This document shows, one piece after another, positions 37,960 through 51,639 of a DNA stretch of 64,000 bases. The stretch's first letter is position 1. Every line of letters begins with the position of its first letter. Below the pieces are notes generated by a model. It did not search any database and was not told where the DNA came from. It worked only from the letters and a program-made list of their open reading frames with translations. The DNA is from Nissolia schottii (lineage: Eukaryota > Streptophyta > Magnoliopsida > Fabales > Fabaceae): the NCBI GenBank assembly GCA_003254905.1, contig QANU01029220.1:1217749-1281748 (forward strand), read 5' to 3'. The position numbers were made by a program, and so were the translations under genes.

Positions 37960-39640
37960 AATAAATTATGTATTTTTATTTTATTTTATTTTATTCCCGC
38001 TACTTTTCCTAATTCCAAATGTTTTTGCGCCTTCTTCTTATAGTATTGCTACGGGATATGTGCTACGTGAGTAATCAACTTTTCACACGGTGATTTATTT
38101 ATTTATTTTTGTCTGGATTCAACTAATATCATTTAAATTTTATTATTAGAAATTTGGCTAATATTTTTTTAAAGAAAGTAGAAGTTTTTAGCAAAAAATT
38201 TTTCTATTTCTAAAATTCAAAATTGAGATTTATAATATTTAAAATTTATAAAAAAGAATAACTAGACATTAATGTTGGATAATGTTTATAAAATACGTAT
38301 TAAATATGTATTTTTAATATGTAAGTATTAATTATAATAAAATTAAAATTAAATATAGTTAAAGAGTAACTAATTAGTAAAAAAATTAAAATAGTGTAAA
38401 GTTTTTGTTTTTTATATTATTATTATTTACTCAAATCATATGTGATAGTTTATCGATTGATAGACTAATTTGTCTTTTTCTTAAAGGATTTTAAATTTAA
38501 GATTCAAACAAAAAAAATTTGTACAGAGAGAAAAGTCATAATACAAGTCAATTTTACTAGCAGTAAAATATGAATATTAATGCAAGAAAAAGAACACCAT
38601 TCTACACGCTGGCTTTTTAAATAATAAAAACAAAAGCCAATTACTTAAAATTATTGGAAACAGTCTAAAATATTAGAAGAATCTAATTTTTTTATTCACG
38701 GACTATAGAAATAATAAACGTGGACGGCGCTATTCAATATAATATAGAACCTCAATGATTAAATCCTAAATTATTACTTTAAAACAAAGACTACACCGCT
38801 TTTAGAGGTATATACTCAACTCGATTTTCTTGTACTTATTTCTTTAAGTATACTTACAAATCCTTTCGCCCTTTATGAAATTGATTCGAAAGAAATTCTC
38901 AACTTTTTAATTAATTAGTGCATTATCTATTATATGCACAAGAACTATTTTAAGTGCCTTGATTTTATTTTTTATATGTCTACGTAATGTTTTGGCCAAG
39001 AATGATCTTTATACGTCTAAACAAATATTTTGTTTATTGAGACAAGACAGAAATAATAAAATACTAAGACAAAAATCTTACTTTTTGAGACATGCACAAA
39101 AATTTGTGTATTTTTTGTACCTTATTTTGTTGGGACACAAAAGAGGACAGGGATAATGTGTTTTTTTTTTAATTTCTATTAAAATAATGCAATAAAGATA
39201 TTTTAAGTCAGTTAAAATGTATTTTTTTATCTTGTTTCTATAAACCAAACAAGATATAGATATAAATAAGTGTGTCTTATATATTGTCACTAAACAAAAT
39301 ACAAAATTTATTTATTCTCTTCTTTTTTTATCTCCATCCCTTATTTCATTATTCATATCTCCGGAACCAAGAGGAAACTAATAACCTAACAAGCGTGGTT
39401 TCGATGAGTGTTGGTTTCTAAGAAGTCTTCTAAAGTTGGAAAGAAAAAGAAAAAGTAGTGAGATTTGGTCATGAAAGTGCTTGATTTTGGTACCACCAAT
39501 GTACGTGCGTCCGTAAGTCTCTACTTTTTGAGACTAATATGTTATTGTTAATAATATATAAACACACACATCAATGTTGCTATATTATTCTTACTCCCTT
39601 ATTTTGCTTTGTTAAATGGGCTTTAATATGTATAACTTAA
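37960..39640. other. Intergenic, between MMT promoter and CACTA element
   Basis: Strongly AT-rich, with no gene and no repeat that I can name. Short open stretches near 38959-39290 lack motif or composition support. Confidence 0.5.
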
Positions 39641-39644
39641 ATTC

Positions 39645-42600
39645 AGTGGTTAACGGCAGTTTAATTTAATATTAACAGCGGTAAAACCACCACTAAATGA
39701 TTTACGGTTTAAAAATGGTTACATATTCTACCGTTTTTAAAACTCTTTAGCAGCGATTTTTGTCGATTGATGGAAGAACCGCTGCTATTTCTTGAATAGC
39801 AACGACGTGCAATACCTTTTTTGTTTTTTTTTTTTTTCTTTCTTATATCATAACAATTATCAACTAACTATTTGACTATTTTACATAAAATTATCAATAA
39901 ATTTACCCAAAAGAAATTATATAACTTTAAATAAACCACAAATAAGTGACTAATTGTATCATAAAAGTATTTAAGAAATTTAATATATAAATAAGCATCC
40001 AAAATGTGATGGTTAACATTGTAGGCTATATATAAAGAGTTCCCAGTTGATCAACACATGACGATGTGCTTGAAACTTCTCCCTCGGTGTCAATTTGAAA
40101 TTTGTGGAACCCCCCACTGGTCTGCCAACTTTTGGGAACATATTATCTTTTTCATGATATTTCACATCATTGAGTTGATCATAAACACACATTGGCCGAT
40201 TGATTCTTGACTCAATATCAACCAGATATATTGAACAAAAAGTGAGAATTTCTTTAGCCAAGTACACTTCAGCGATAGAGCCTTCAAGTTGTGCCTTATT
40301 ACGCACATAAGATTTTAAATGATCTAAGTACCTTCGTAGTAGAAAGTTTATGGATTCGAGTAATGCATTTTATTTATTTAAAGAAAACGAATTGAGAAAA
40401 TTATTATGTTAAGCTTACCTTTCTATTTGATACATCCATCGATAAGGCATTGGCCCACCATCATCTTTTACTTCGCCAACTAAATGAACATCTCAGTGAA
40501 CCATGACTGTGAAAAATAAAGGAGGGAAAACTATTTTCAAATGACATAGTGTGCGAACGATTTGATCTAGGAGGGGCAATTAGATCACCAGGATTCACCA
40601 CTTTACTACATATTTGTCGAAGGAATGAACAAAGATCAAATAAAATGGTAGACACTGCACCTAGAAGTGCATTCCTTAAAGCAATTGATAGAAGTTGTTC
40701 CATTAGAATGTGACAGTCGTGACTTTTCAACCCAAACAACTTGTGCTGCTTCAAATCAACACACCCTGAAATATTGCTTGAGTAACCATCTAGAACAACC
40801 ACATTCTTCAATATGTCTTAAGAATATATATCCTTTTAGGCACTTGACATAGTAAAAATACCAGGCGGATGTTCCCTTTTTTCATCTGGCCAAAGTTTAG
40901 ATCTTATGCCCATATATTGTTGGTCCTTTCGTGCTTTCAGGTGATCTTTTGACTTTCCACTTTCATTAAACTAAGTGTATATTACATTGTCACACATATT
41001 TTTCTCAATATGCATTACATCAAGATTGTGACGCAATGCATTAAACTCTCAATATGGAAGTTCAAAGAATAAACTATTCTTTCTCCAAGGTGACCCATCT
41101 TTGTCGGGGTTTCATTTCCCATATCTTCTTTTCCCTTTAACACCCCGATGTCTTTCAAAATTACACTTGAATATTTTCTTCTTGCCTCAAAATGTCTGAG
41201 CCTGATAATTTGATTAGTGGATTTCTTTTTTTTTCAATCTTATTGTTAAATCGAATTATGTCTAATCTAAACTTGTGATCGCAACGTAAAAAATGACGTA
41301 GGATTGTAAAACACCATTTTCCACTATGAGAGTCGACATGGTTCAACGTCGGTGTTGCACATAGGACAAGTTAGTTTACCATACGTGTTCCACCTATATA
41401 AGGTCCCTAATCCTGGAAAATCACTTATTTTCCACATTAATATTGTCACATTTTGAAATTTTCACTTGATGGAGCATCGAATGTTTCAACGCCATCCCAC
41501 AACTCCTTCAACTCATCGATCAAAGGCTGTAAGTAAACGTTTATGTTATTTAATTTCAGGATTTTTCTTACCATGAATGACCGTTGAGAGGATGAAGGGA
41601 CTATGCTTCATGCATATCCAAGTTAGGGTTTAGGGTACGAAATAAGAACCATTGGCCAAATACTATGGTTGGTGCACATATTTCCAAAAGGATTGAACCT
41701 ATCACTGGCTAAAGCTAAGCAAACATTATGCACATTTGAAGAAAATTCGGGAAATTTATAGTCAAATTGTTTCCACGCCTCAACATCTCTTGGATGCCTC
41801 AAGAATCCATCTATATTACGCTTAGCATCGTGCCATTTAATATAAGCATATGTCTTACTAGACATGAACAATCTTTGCAACCATGGAATTAAAGGAAAAT
41901 AACGAAGAACCTTTGCTGGTTGCAATTCTTCTTTTCACCAACTCCAGTCTTTGTCTTTCACTTAAATGTTCTGCATCACTTGCATTCATTCAAACTTTTA
42001 TTTGATTCCCTATATATAGCATGCAATCATTTGGACATGCATGTATCTTCTTATAATTAATCCTAAGTTTTCCTATGGTCTTTTTGGCCTCGTATATCAA
42101 TTGTGGGATCGTTGCATTCTCAAAGGCATCACACAATAACTCGATTATCATTGACAAGGCCTTGTCATGCATCCCACAAATGCACTTGATGTGATGTAAC
42201 TTCACCAAATAAGACAACTTTGAGCGTCCTTGATATGGTTTTTGGTCCCCATCTCTAAGCAACACATAAAACTCTTTAGATTTACCTCCTTGGACCCTCA
42301 TGTAAATGCAGAATCCTTCCTTCACCCTCATTTACCAGTTCGTGCATTGTGGCATCTTTGCTATCACATTGTCCAGAGAAATCAAAAGTATCATAAATCA
42401 TGTCACACATTGGATCTTCAGGAGATCTTATAACTTGACGTCTCTCTCAGCACCTCCCTCACCATGTAATAACAAAACGGTATAGCCTGGTGGGAAAGGT
42501 CCTATCACCAAGTGATCGTACGCCTCTTCTCTAATTTGGAATAGCCTAAGTCGACCACAATGAGAACAATGACATTTTATCCTAATATATGACAACACAT

Positions 42601-44935
42601 TAGCAAATGCAAAGTCCAAAAATTACAATAGTTTATCCCTATATTCTTGAATATCTCAAGGCTTTGAAATCCAACTTTTGTTCATATCTAAATGGAAGAT
42701 AATATTAATACAAATCATAAACCAAGCAACCGGAAAAGTTTATAGAATCGTAATACTATTTAATTATGAAAGAACCAAAGCGACAATTATAAAACATGAA
42801 AAAAATAATGGCCAAAGCATTTTAAGACATTTCATGATGTGTAAGCTTGATTACATGGCATTTCAAAGAAACATTCTTTAGCAACATTCATGACATTATG
42901 ATTTATGCAAAGAATACTCAAGCAATCCATAAAACACTTCATGAATTCATCATAATTAAGCTAAACAAAGGGAGGAAACACTAACTTGATTTCCCAATCT
43001 AGAAATTTAGAGAGGAGCCGACTAAGGCTAAATTTTTAACTTTTGCTTAGGTGCTTATTTTCTGCAAGTATCCTCAATCACCTAATTTTAAGAAACTAAT
43101 ACCAAAAATGCAAAAAGGAAGACGAATTATATCACAAAGGAGTAACGAAATTCAAGGAATTAATATCTCATTATCTAACTTTAAAAACCAGTGATCCAAC
43201 ACCAATGACACCTACCATTTAACATGACTCTACAACTTTCATTATGCTCTGTGCAACAACATAATAAGTTTATAACCACTATTCTGAAACACATTTAAGA
43301 GTAATGCTACACAAAGCAGCACATTTTTCCCTGCTTATGCAGCCAAGAAGCCAATAATGAGACTATTGATTTATCCCCACCTAAGAAGCCAAACATTTTG
43401 TTGAGCAAAAAGAGAAGCACAAGTGAAACATTGCAAAATCGATTGCTTGCTTGCTTATATTAAGAAGGGAATAACTATATATGCATATTTTAAAGAACAA
43501 GTAATTAATGACTACTAGTTTACTACTAGCTATGTCCTAAGAATCACGTGGCAGATCACACTACTCACATGCGTCATTTCTAACACATCTGATACCCAAC
43601 TCTAACAGGGGAACTTTCTGTTCTCATATTTCTTATTGTTGCAAACAACGATAACGTTCCAATCAATTTTCCAATATCTCCGTATTATTTCATTGTTGAA
43701 AATATCCCATGCTTTTGTTTTCTACCCTATGAATTATACGTACAAACATAAGAAAGTTGTTAGTATTTTCAGAAAAAACAGGGTATAAGCCCAGATAATA
43801 AGGAGTAAGGGCACAATCAACTAAATTACAAACCTACCTATGTCAAAACATAAACCATTGATCCGATTCCTAAGAAAATTTTGGGCAATAATTAAATGAA
43901 TATTGACGATCAGAATTAGATCAAAACAATTGTTGACGTAGCACAAAGAAAAAAAGCACCACCATTTTATCTTACAACTTTGGAATGTATTAGACATTTT
44001 TTTAGTGACTAAGCCTTGATAATTTTTTTCCTTGTGCTACGCTAAGAGTTCTTAATTATGCCTTGTTTAGGTTACAAGGCATGAAATCAAACGTTACTAT
44101 CTATAATACACACAATAAGCATAAGACAGTAAAACCACCTTACTCATACAAAAAAACTCGTATCTACAAAAATCAAATACACCGAGCTCAAGATGACAGA
44201 CAGAGTTTTGAATCAAACAACTCATCAAACACACTATAAGCATTAGCAACTATTAATAAGTAAACATAGGAATTAGGTTTCATAATTTTGAGAAAGCAAA
44301 TTGAAAGTATCAATCAGCACATTGTTAAACAAAGTCAACAAAATCTAAAGCAAATGGAAAAACAAAAAACACGAGAAGTCTACTACTACTTCACTTCTCA
44401 CTCAGCTTCCCTTGTTCCTTTCACTTGTAACTTGAGAAGCTTACTCGTGCACCTCACACAAGTATGAAGAGAACAAGGCTGCAAGTAGTGGCTGTGGATT
44501 TGCGAGATAAGAAGGCGATTTGAAGCAAGGGTTTTCACATATGGTGGCTCAATGTGTGACAGAAGGAGATGGAGATGGAGCTACGGATTTGCGAGAGAAA
44601 AACGTGATTTGGAGCTAGGGTTTTCACACGGTGGATTTGGTGCTCAGCTACAAACAGAGAACAGTGAGGGTAAGAGTGAGCGTGAGGGTAAGAGTGAGAG
44701 TGAGAGAAGAACGCTGAGAGTAGATCAATTTTGGTTTTATTTTTTTATTTTTTTATTTTTTAAATAAAGTCTTAGTAGCGGTTTTAGTTATGTAAACCAT
44801 TGAAAATTTTGAAACCGTGGCTAAGCTAAAAGAAACCGATGGGAAATAGAGTAATTGACGGCCATTAAACCAACCGCTTCTATTTGACAAACCGCTAACA
44901 AAAAACTGCCAATAAATCCAGTTTTTCTTGCAGTG
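39645..44935 (-). mobile_element. Decayed CACTA (En/Spm) DNA transposon
   Basis: The right end, reverse-complemented, begins CACTGCAAGAAAAACTGG, one substitution from the common plant CACTA terminus CACTACAAGAAAAA. GCGGTTT/AACCGC-type subterminal motifs lie just inside both ends (39650-39800 and 44770-44930). The left terminus is lost or mutated, so the left limit is estimated from those motifs. Between them the minus strand encodes a TNP2-type transposase in broken frames (see separate entry). The segment 44450-44720, next to the right end, would be the upstream part of the element. Confidence 0.75.
40013..42619 (-). pseudogene. TNP2-type CACTA transposase, broken
   Basis: Segments in family order on the minus strand: a Transposase-associated domain (42619-42428; CHCSHCGRL, YTVLLLHGE); a helical region (42331-41990; KLSYLVKLHHIKCICGM, ACPNDCMLYIGN); the Tnp2 core start (41925-41623; KVLRYFPLIPWLQRLFMS, RHPRDVEAWKQFD, LALASDRFNPFGNM); a short piece near 41530-41465 (ELKELWDGVETFDAPS); the DUF4218 region (40811-40461; KLFGLKSHDCHILMEQLL); and its end (40306-40013; RNKAQLEGSIAEVYLA). 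Stops, frameshifts and missing stretches separate the pieces, especially around 41460-40860, so no functional transposase can be made from this copy. Confidence 0.85.
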
Positions 44936-45379
44936 CTATTAGTAAGGAGTATTTTGACCCAAAAAAAGAGAAGATAATGAACATAAAATAATAAAAATAT
45001 TATTCAAAAACACAAGTGTGGATGTGACGGTGGAGTTAGATTTGGTGGTGATGTGGTTATATCTAGCCCTGGCAAATATAAATCTAAATCTCCTTGATTC
45101 ACGGTCGTTGGGTCGAAGATTTGTTGGTTTGAGGGTGTATGACTGTGTTGGGAGAGGTGTGGCTTTTGTTCTGCTTCTTGGGTGTGGTTGCAGTGATGAT
45201 GTGATTAAGGAGTTGAAGGATGCGATTGGGGGAGTTTTAGTGTGGTTTTGAAGAGTTTTTGATAATGTCGATATGGTTTTGGGTGTTAAGATTAATTGGC
45301 GCCAAAATATTTGAGAATACTTTTGTTTATCAGGTTAATTTCTAGTATTTTGGGCAGATGTGGTTTTGTTCATACTTAC

Positions 45380-45505
45380 TTCATAGCAGCGAGTTTGGTT
45401 ACTCTAGCAATGAGTTTGATGGGTGTGGATGCAAGTTTGATCAGCTTGGCTGCGAATTTGGTTGGTCTAGTTGTGAGTTTGATTAGGTCTGACGACGACT
45501 TTGGC
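45380..45505 (+). repeat. Degenerate short-unit array (GAGTTTGAT-like)
   Basis: Variants of (G)CGAGTTTGRTNNNNNTRGC recur every 20-30 bases: GCGAGTTTGGTTACTCTAGC, ATGAGTTTGATGGG, GCAAGTTTGATCAGCTTGGC, GCGAATTTGGTTGGTCTAG and GTGAGTTTGATTAGG. The open frame across it is a by-product of the unit lacking stops. Confidence 0.5.
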
Positions 45506-45663
45506 TGGCTTGCCATGCATATTCAATGTCTCAACCTACCATTTTCGGTCAGTGTCCCTGCCTAGCATGTTTGGTGTTGTGAGTTTGGTGTCTTTGTTTT
45601 GTGAGGGTGTATGTTTGGATTGGGTGTGAGTAATGAAGTGGAAAGAGAATATATACCAGAGTC

Positions 45664-45877
45664 CTGCTACACGTACACCAAAAAATATACACCATACATA
45701 CAGCCTATACTTATATACATAAAGTTTGTGTTTTAATGCCTGTAATGTTTGTGCACTTAATTAAGAATAATTGAGAATATCATCTATAAGTTTGTAATGT
45801 TTGTGCACTCATAACAATAAAGTTTGTGTATTAATGGTATATGTATGGGTGTATAAAATTGGGTGTACATGTAGCAT
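45664..45877 (+). mobile_element. MITE, family A, copy 2 (inverted relative to copy 1)
   Basis: A 214-base element with ends CTGCTACACGTACACCAAAA and (reverse-complemented) ATGCTACATGTACACCCAA. The interior matches the copy at 11607-11821 in inverted orientation, including GTTTGTGCACT and ATTGAGAATATCATCTATA motifs. Length is within one base of copy 1. Confidence 0.75.
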
Positions 45878-46319
45878 TTCTGTATATACAAAGGGTAGAA
45901 CGGAGCCGAAGGAAAATGGCGTAGTTATTCTACTCCATTATTTTGATATTTCATCAAATTGAGAATAGACTGATAACAATTATACATAATGAAAGAAACT
46001 TATTACCCTATTTCACCCTGAAAACAAATGAAAGAAAAGAAACATATAAATAATGAGATGGGTAAATAGATGAAAATTTACTTGTAGGTTTTCACTCTAA
46101 AACCCCAAGTTGAGAGGGACCAAACAATGAGGTTTTTGATGGAATGACTCCCTCACTAATCACTTCGCTCCATTGCTAAATAACTAATCCAAAAATGAAA
46201 TACCTTCAATTCCATTGGACTTCATTCCACTCTACCCTAAACCACTAATCCAAAAATACCTTTAAGGTCTAGAGTTATTGCCTTGCGACGTTGGTGCTTC
46301 TACATTAGGGGTTGACATC

Positions 46320-46440
46320 TTGCTCAGGCCGACAATATTGCTTTTGAGGTTGACAAGATTACTCTGAAGTTGGTGAAATTACACTAAGGTTGGCGAGACA
46401 ATCCCGAGGTTGGTGAGCCCGTCCTACGATAGGCTTGAGC
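46320..46440 (+). repeat. Degenerate tandem repeat (GAGGTTGGTGAGA-like)
   Basis: Units of about 24 bases built on GAGGTTGRYRAGA: GAGGTTGACAAGATTACTCT, GAAGTTGGTGAAATTACACT, AAGGTTGGCGAGACAATCCC and GAGGTTGGTGAGCCCGTCCT. Four to five copies, no known family. Confidence 0.65.
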
Positions 46441-48949
46441 ATTCATGCCATATTTTCTGTTTGCTGCGTTTTGTTGTTGACATATTTACGTGTTTTTGTC
46501 TGTTAATTTGAATCGTGTTTTCATGTAACATACTTTAATTTTTTTTTGAGAGAGATTTGAATGCTTATTAACTAGGGGGAAAAAAATACACAAACATAAT
46601 ATGAATAAAAACGTACATTTTCATATTTTTTAAAGGAGGAAAATGTAAATTTTAAGGAACAAGTGTTATGTAATAAAATATATCTCAAAGAATGAAACTA
46701 TTTTACCCTATAAAAGGGGAAGTGCTCAATATAATCTTTGAAAGTGTAAGCGTTGGTTACTTTTATCCTTAAATTTTAAAATGAGTCTATTTAGTCCTTG
46801 AAAACGTAGACTATGCGTGAAGTTAGTCATTCACTCAATTTCCGTTAATGCAACATCATTTTTTCTCTTATGTATCAAGATAAGTGACATATAACCATTT
46901 TCACATAGCATCTGAGGTGACATGACAAAATTTTGGTTCAAATTAGTCACTAATTTTTTTTTAATTGGTTAAAAAAGTCATAGTCTCTAATTTTCCCCTT
47001 TTCCCTTTATTAAACCCTAAAATCCCATTTTAACCTAAACTCACACATAACTCTCATTTTTGCACCACATCCTCAAAACACAATAAAATAAACAGTTATT
47101 GTCAATGACAATAAATCTTTTTAAAATTAAATCTACTTTTAAATTTAAATAATCAAGAAAAATTATTACTTTGTAAATTGAATTGCAAATAGTAATTATT
47201 GAATGTTGATGATAAATATAATTATTATTAAGAAATATTAAATAATAATATTCGTTACACCAAGTAGCTAGCGGTTCATCAGACCCATTATTATTAAACT
47301 CAACTCAGCCGCACTACTAGGTCATTGGTTAACTAAGAGTGGTGCTACTATAGACTTAGTCTCATGCTGAATTCTACATGTATTAATACATCAGCCATTC
47401 AAAATATTAGTTTACATTATAATAAATATATGGTCTTAATAAAACTAACAAAAATGTTATTTGCACAACCAAAAAAAAAATTTAAGTGTACTCAACAAAT
47501 TAAAATAAAAAATAAATATTATAAAATAGATAAACAAACATCACTGAACAAAGAAATAAACATTATCAAATATAAAACTGAATAATATTAAACACCCGTA
47601 CATGATAAAATATTTGGTAATAATATTTATTTTTTACTTTTGTATTATTTGTTTATTTGTTTGGTTAGATGCAATTAGATTTATATAGGTTGACTCAATT
47701 ATAGCAGGATATAGAGTGGCAATTAAATTGATGTTGATTAGTGAATGTATTATCAATAAGACAAAAGTGAAGGATATGGGTATAAATTTACTTGGGTCAA
47801 TGCATTTTTGTAGTCTTTTTTTTCTTTCAGGTGCGCTTGTCTCCGAGACTATCAAGTTTTTGCTTGTGTCCTTGTGTTAGATAGCCAAAATACCTGCCTC
47901 TCCTCATTCTTGATGGCCATACCATAGGAAGTGGGGTTGGGTTTGGGATTTGGCTCTCTTATGACCAATTGTTGGAGCACTGTTTTGTAGCTTGAAAAGG
48001 AACAAAATGTGCTGTGTTGCTTATTGGAATGGATATATAATTTATTAGGTGAAGCTACATTGAAACAAATTGTGAGAAAGTATGCTGCAAATGTGCTTCA
48101 ACATGACTCAGAGATACATTGAAGAATTCCAATTTTAACGTAATGATTCATGTGGTATGTTTTGTAATGGCCAATTTCCAATATTTTACTTCTGTTTGGA
48201 ATGTGCCTGATAGATATTGGACCAATACATTACTCCTCCTCTAACTCCAATTAAACAATGCGTCAATAGTTCACAAAATAATGCATGTTCCTAGTTTTTG
48301 CAAGTTTAAGAGTTGCTCTCTTTAAAATAGTTATGAGTGCAATCTTAATTGCTAATCCTAGTTAACTTTGAGTTAGAGTGCCTTACCTAATAAATCCATG
48401 CTTTGGTGTTGCACCAATCACTAAGTTCTCAATTGCAGCATAAGTGACATGTTCTGTCATTTATTTTTGATCTTGTTCTATTCAAAAGAACTTGTTTAAG
48501 CTGATTTATGTTTCAGCTATTCCAATGAAAAAATATATGGACTAATCTAACACGTGTGTGTTTTTAAAACCATGGTCGTGTGAACAAAAGTTAGAGCAAA
48601 AGATGATCTTGGGTGCTGACCTTTGTAATATCAAGTTATTTTCTGTAGGTATGCCTTTAATATATCTACATGTTAGTTTCTGTGCCATAAATATATAGTG
48701 ATACAAGAAAAAGAAAATTCAATAAGAGAATTCAAAAATTTCTTTAATTTTTCTTATACCAAAGTATGCAAAATTTAAGTGACACATGGATACTTTTGTT
48801 CCTTAATTCTTTATTTTCAAATATTACATGTTGCAGGATTCATGTTTGGGAAGTATATATTTTGTTGGTAATTTGAAAAAGTAAGTAAATATAAGGAACC
48901 AAAAAAAATTTAGAATTTAAATGAAAATTTTTAAAAAATAAATGTGGTG

Positions 48950-49183
48950 CTTTTCGCGGCGGTTAAAAACCGCCGCAATATGATTTGGTAGTATTTAAAT
49001 CCTGAAACGCTGATGTAACAGTCTTTTTGAGTTTAAAACCTTGCGGCGGTTTATGAAGCGCCGCTAAACGGTATAGCAATTATTCTGGCAGTTCATGAAC
49101 TGCCAATAAACGCATTTAGAGACGGTTTTAATCGTTGAGAATTGTAATTTTAACCGTCGAGAAATGCAATTTTCCTTATAGTG
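48950..49183. mobile_element. CACTA-type terminus with GCGGTTT subterminal repeats
   Basis: The right end, reverse-complemented, begins CACTATAAGGAAAATTGCAT. Inside are paired words GCGGCGGTTAAAAACCGCCGC, AAACC.TGCGGCGGTTT and GGCAGTTCATGAACTGCC, the pattern of subterminal repeats in plant CACTA elements. No transposase is nearby, so this is a non-autonomous or truncated copy. A degenerate left end may be the ACAAGAAAAAG near 48704. Confidence 0.6.
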
Positions 49184-49549
49184 TGCCTGCTGTTAGTGGT
49201 AGGTAGTTGATTTCGAACTTCTTCTATATGGGGCTTTAATTAGTTTGTGTTAAGTATTCTTTTTTTTTTCTCTCTAAAAATCAAAGGGTTTGTCCCATTG
49301 GATTATTTTTTAGAGATTTTAATGAGACTTTGCACATGCTAACCAAGTGGGTTTTGTCTTGGTGGTGGGGGTTGGGGTAGTTTAGCAGTTGTAATTCCTT
49401 GCCTATTGTTGGGAACCTGCTTTCTTACCCGTTTTGGGAGCACTGTTAATGGAATGGTACACAAACTTAACGAAAAAAGAAGATACATTTGAGTTAAACA
49501 AATAGTATTACTATAAAATCAATGATTAGTATATTGCTATGTGTAAGTG

Positions 49550-49870
49550 TTAGAATACGGTGGGTTTACCCATATGGGGTGCTCATCATACAACATAAGA
49601 TAAGATAAGGGAATGTCAAGTGGACATTATAGTAATTTGTGTAATTACTAGTGAACTCTAATCTTCTTTATAAAAACTCACTTTATGGGTTGGCTAATTA
49701 ATAAATTTTTGCGATGGTAAACTGCAATCAGAGAGAATGGGATTTAGGCTGTGGAAACATGAGATTCATCCGACACACCGTGAGAATCCCAACGGATTAG
49801 TGACTCCAATTAAACTCAAGATTACGCTATTGCACCAAGAGAAACAAAAAACTCTCCTAATTTTATATAT
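49550..49870 (+). other. Possible LTR-derived stretch
   Basis: Begins TGTTAGAATACGG and contains TATAAAAACTCAC about 120 bases in, then a GAGAATGGGATT.AGG stretch, an arrangement seen in Copia LTRs. I could not find the matching CA end with a target duplication, so this is only a suggestion. Confidence 0.25.
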
Positions 49871-50697
49871 TCAATTTAGTACTAAATCCTTGTATATTAT
49901 ACTTTACTAAGTTTTAGCATCAACTTGGACTTATAATATATTTTCCTTTGCTAGTATGGAGCACAAGACCATGCTATTGAGTTTGTTTAAATTTTGGTCA
50001 AAGAAGTAAAAGTTTATATCGTAACAAGAAGTTTAATGTTTAAAAAACAAGATGCTTACCTATCTCAATACTATTGTTTTATCTCTATCTTTCTTTCCAC
50101 AACTAGAAAATTAGGTAAGATCTTCTGATCAAGATAGTGGATAGTTTTTTCTTGTCTCTTATAATCTAATTATATGTGAGAACTACACCGTACGGCACTA
50201 CTTCCTTGTGTTTCTGCGAGTTTATTTTAGTGATCAGGTTGAACACTGATTATTTATTTATGCAAGCAACTCCATGATACACACACTTTGTTGTGTAGTG
50301 ATTAGAAATTCTTATACGCTTATGTATAATATCATAATTAATGGAAAATCAACGCAATGCAACTTTCATGGAATTGGATTTTCATTATGAGCTGTAGCAG
50401 TACTCTAGTCCCAAATGTATTTTAATCTTCTATAAAAGCCCGATCCTTTTAAGGTCTACTTATACCAAATTAAAAGCACTTTTAGGCCTTCATCAAGAAG
50501 AAGAAGAAAATCAAATTCACATTTTGTCCGCTCTATTTTTATGAAATCCACGTAGGCATTCTTCACTAAAATACTTTAATTACACACTTAGGAAAAGTTT
50601 CAGTAAGTTTACATTAATTAATTTGTTAACCTATTACATCCATTATTGACTATACCCACACGTTTATAATATCTCACCTTTTCACATTAATCCAAAC

Positions 50698-50741
<44 letters not shown>
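50698..50741. repeat. (TA)n microsatellite
   Basis: Uninterrupted TA dinucleotides for about 44 bases. Probably variable in length between individuals. Confidence 0.95.
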
Positions 50742-50746
<5 letters not shown>

Positions 50747-51639
50747 TGTAAAGTGATCGTTAATTACAAACTCACACTGAACATAGATCACATTACTAAA
50801 TATTATTGGTCAATTATACCTAGATTAATTTCTATGCAATGGCAATATAAACAAGTTTTACACTATGTATGATCACGTAAATAAAATTGGTCGAGTTTAT
50901 CCCATTACGTAAAAGAGTCTCCCATATTAACAACACATAATTCAATACAAAAAAACAACACATGATTAGATGATAATGTAAAACTCTTTTACATTGTTAT
51001 TACATAAAAATTAATCTCATTAGATAAGGTGCTTGCTACAGTATACTCCTTCACTGAATGGTATGAAACATATCGTGACATAGTACAATTTGATTTACTC
51101 GTTAATTTGCATTAGTGTACAGTTAATATCTATTTAATATATTTATGTTATCATCATTATTAATCTCTATATTTAAAATATAACCCAAAATTCTTTTATT
51201 AAACACTTTAACTTAATAGGTTCTCAAATTATCCTATATTATGTCAAATTCTCAAATTTTAGAGCACTAATCCTATTTTTTCAATCATTTTCAGAAAATT
51301 ATTTTTTTAAAAAAATCATCTTTCTTCAATTTTATCCTTAGATTTTGGCATGGCACATGAGAGACATTTCAAAATAAAAAATAAAAAAATTTATACCTTT
51401 TAACAATTTTATACCGTGTGTATTGGAGGCTATTGAGCTTCCTATGAAAGCTTTAAGTTGAACAAGCTGAAGAGTTTTTTTGTGTTCTGACACAAGTTGA
51501 AAGTGGTGACTGTTGCTTAACAAAAGCTGAAAGCAGAATGCGGGTATAGGTTGCTTGATGTGAAATTTTAACATGTGCAAGCATATGATTATGAACCGTA
51601 TGTGGTTGGCCGGTCTCATCATAGTTATTAAACTTTCGA

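Noticed and set aside
51338-51622. 94-codon minus-strand ORF
   Set aside because: No domain, no supporting promoter or composition change; AT-rich repeat neighbourhood.
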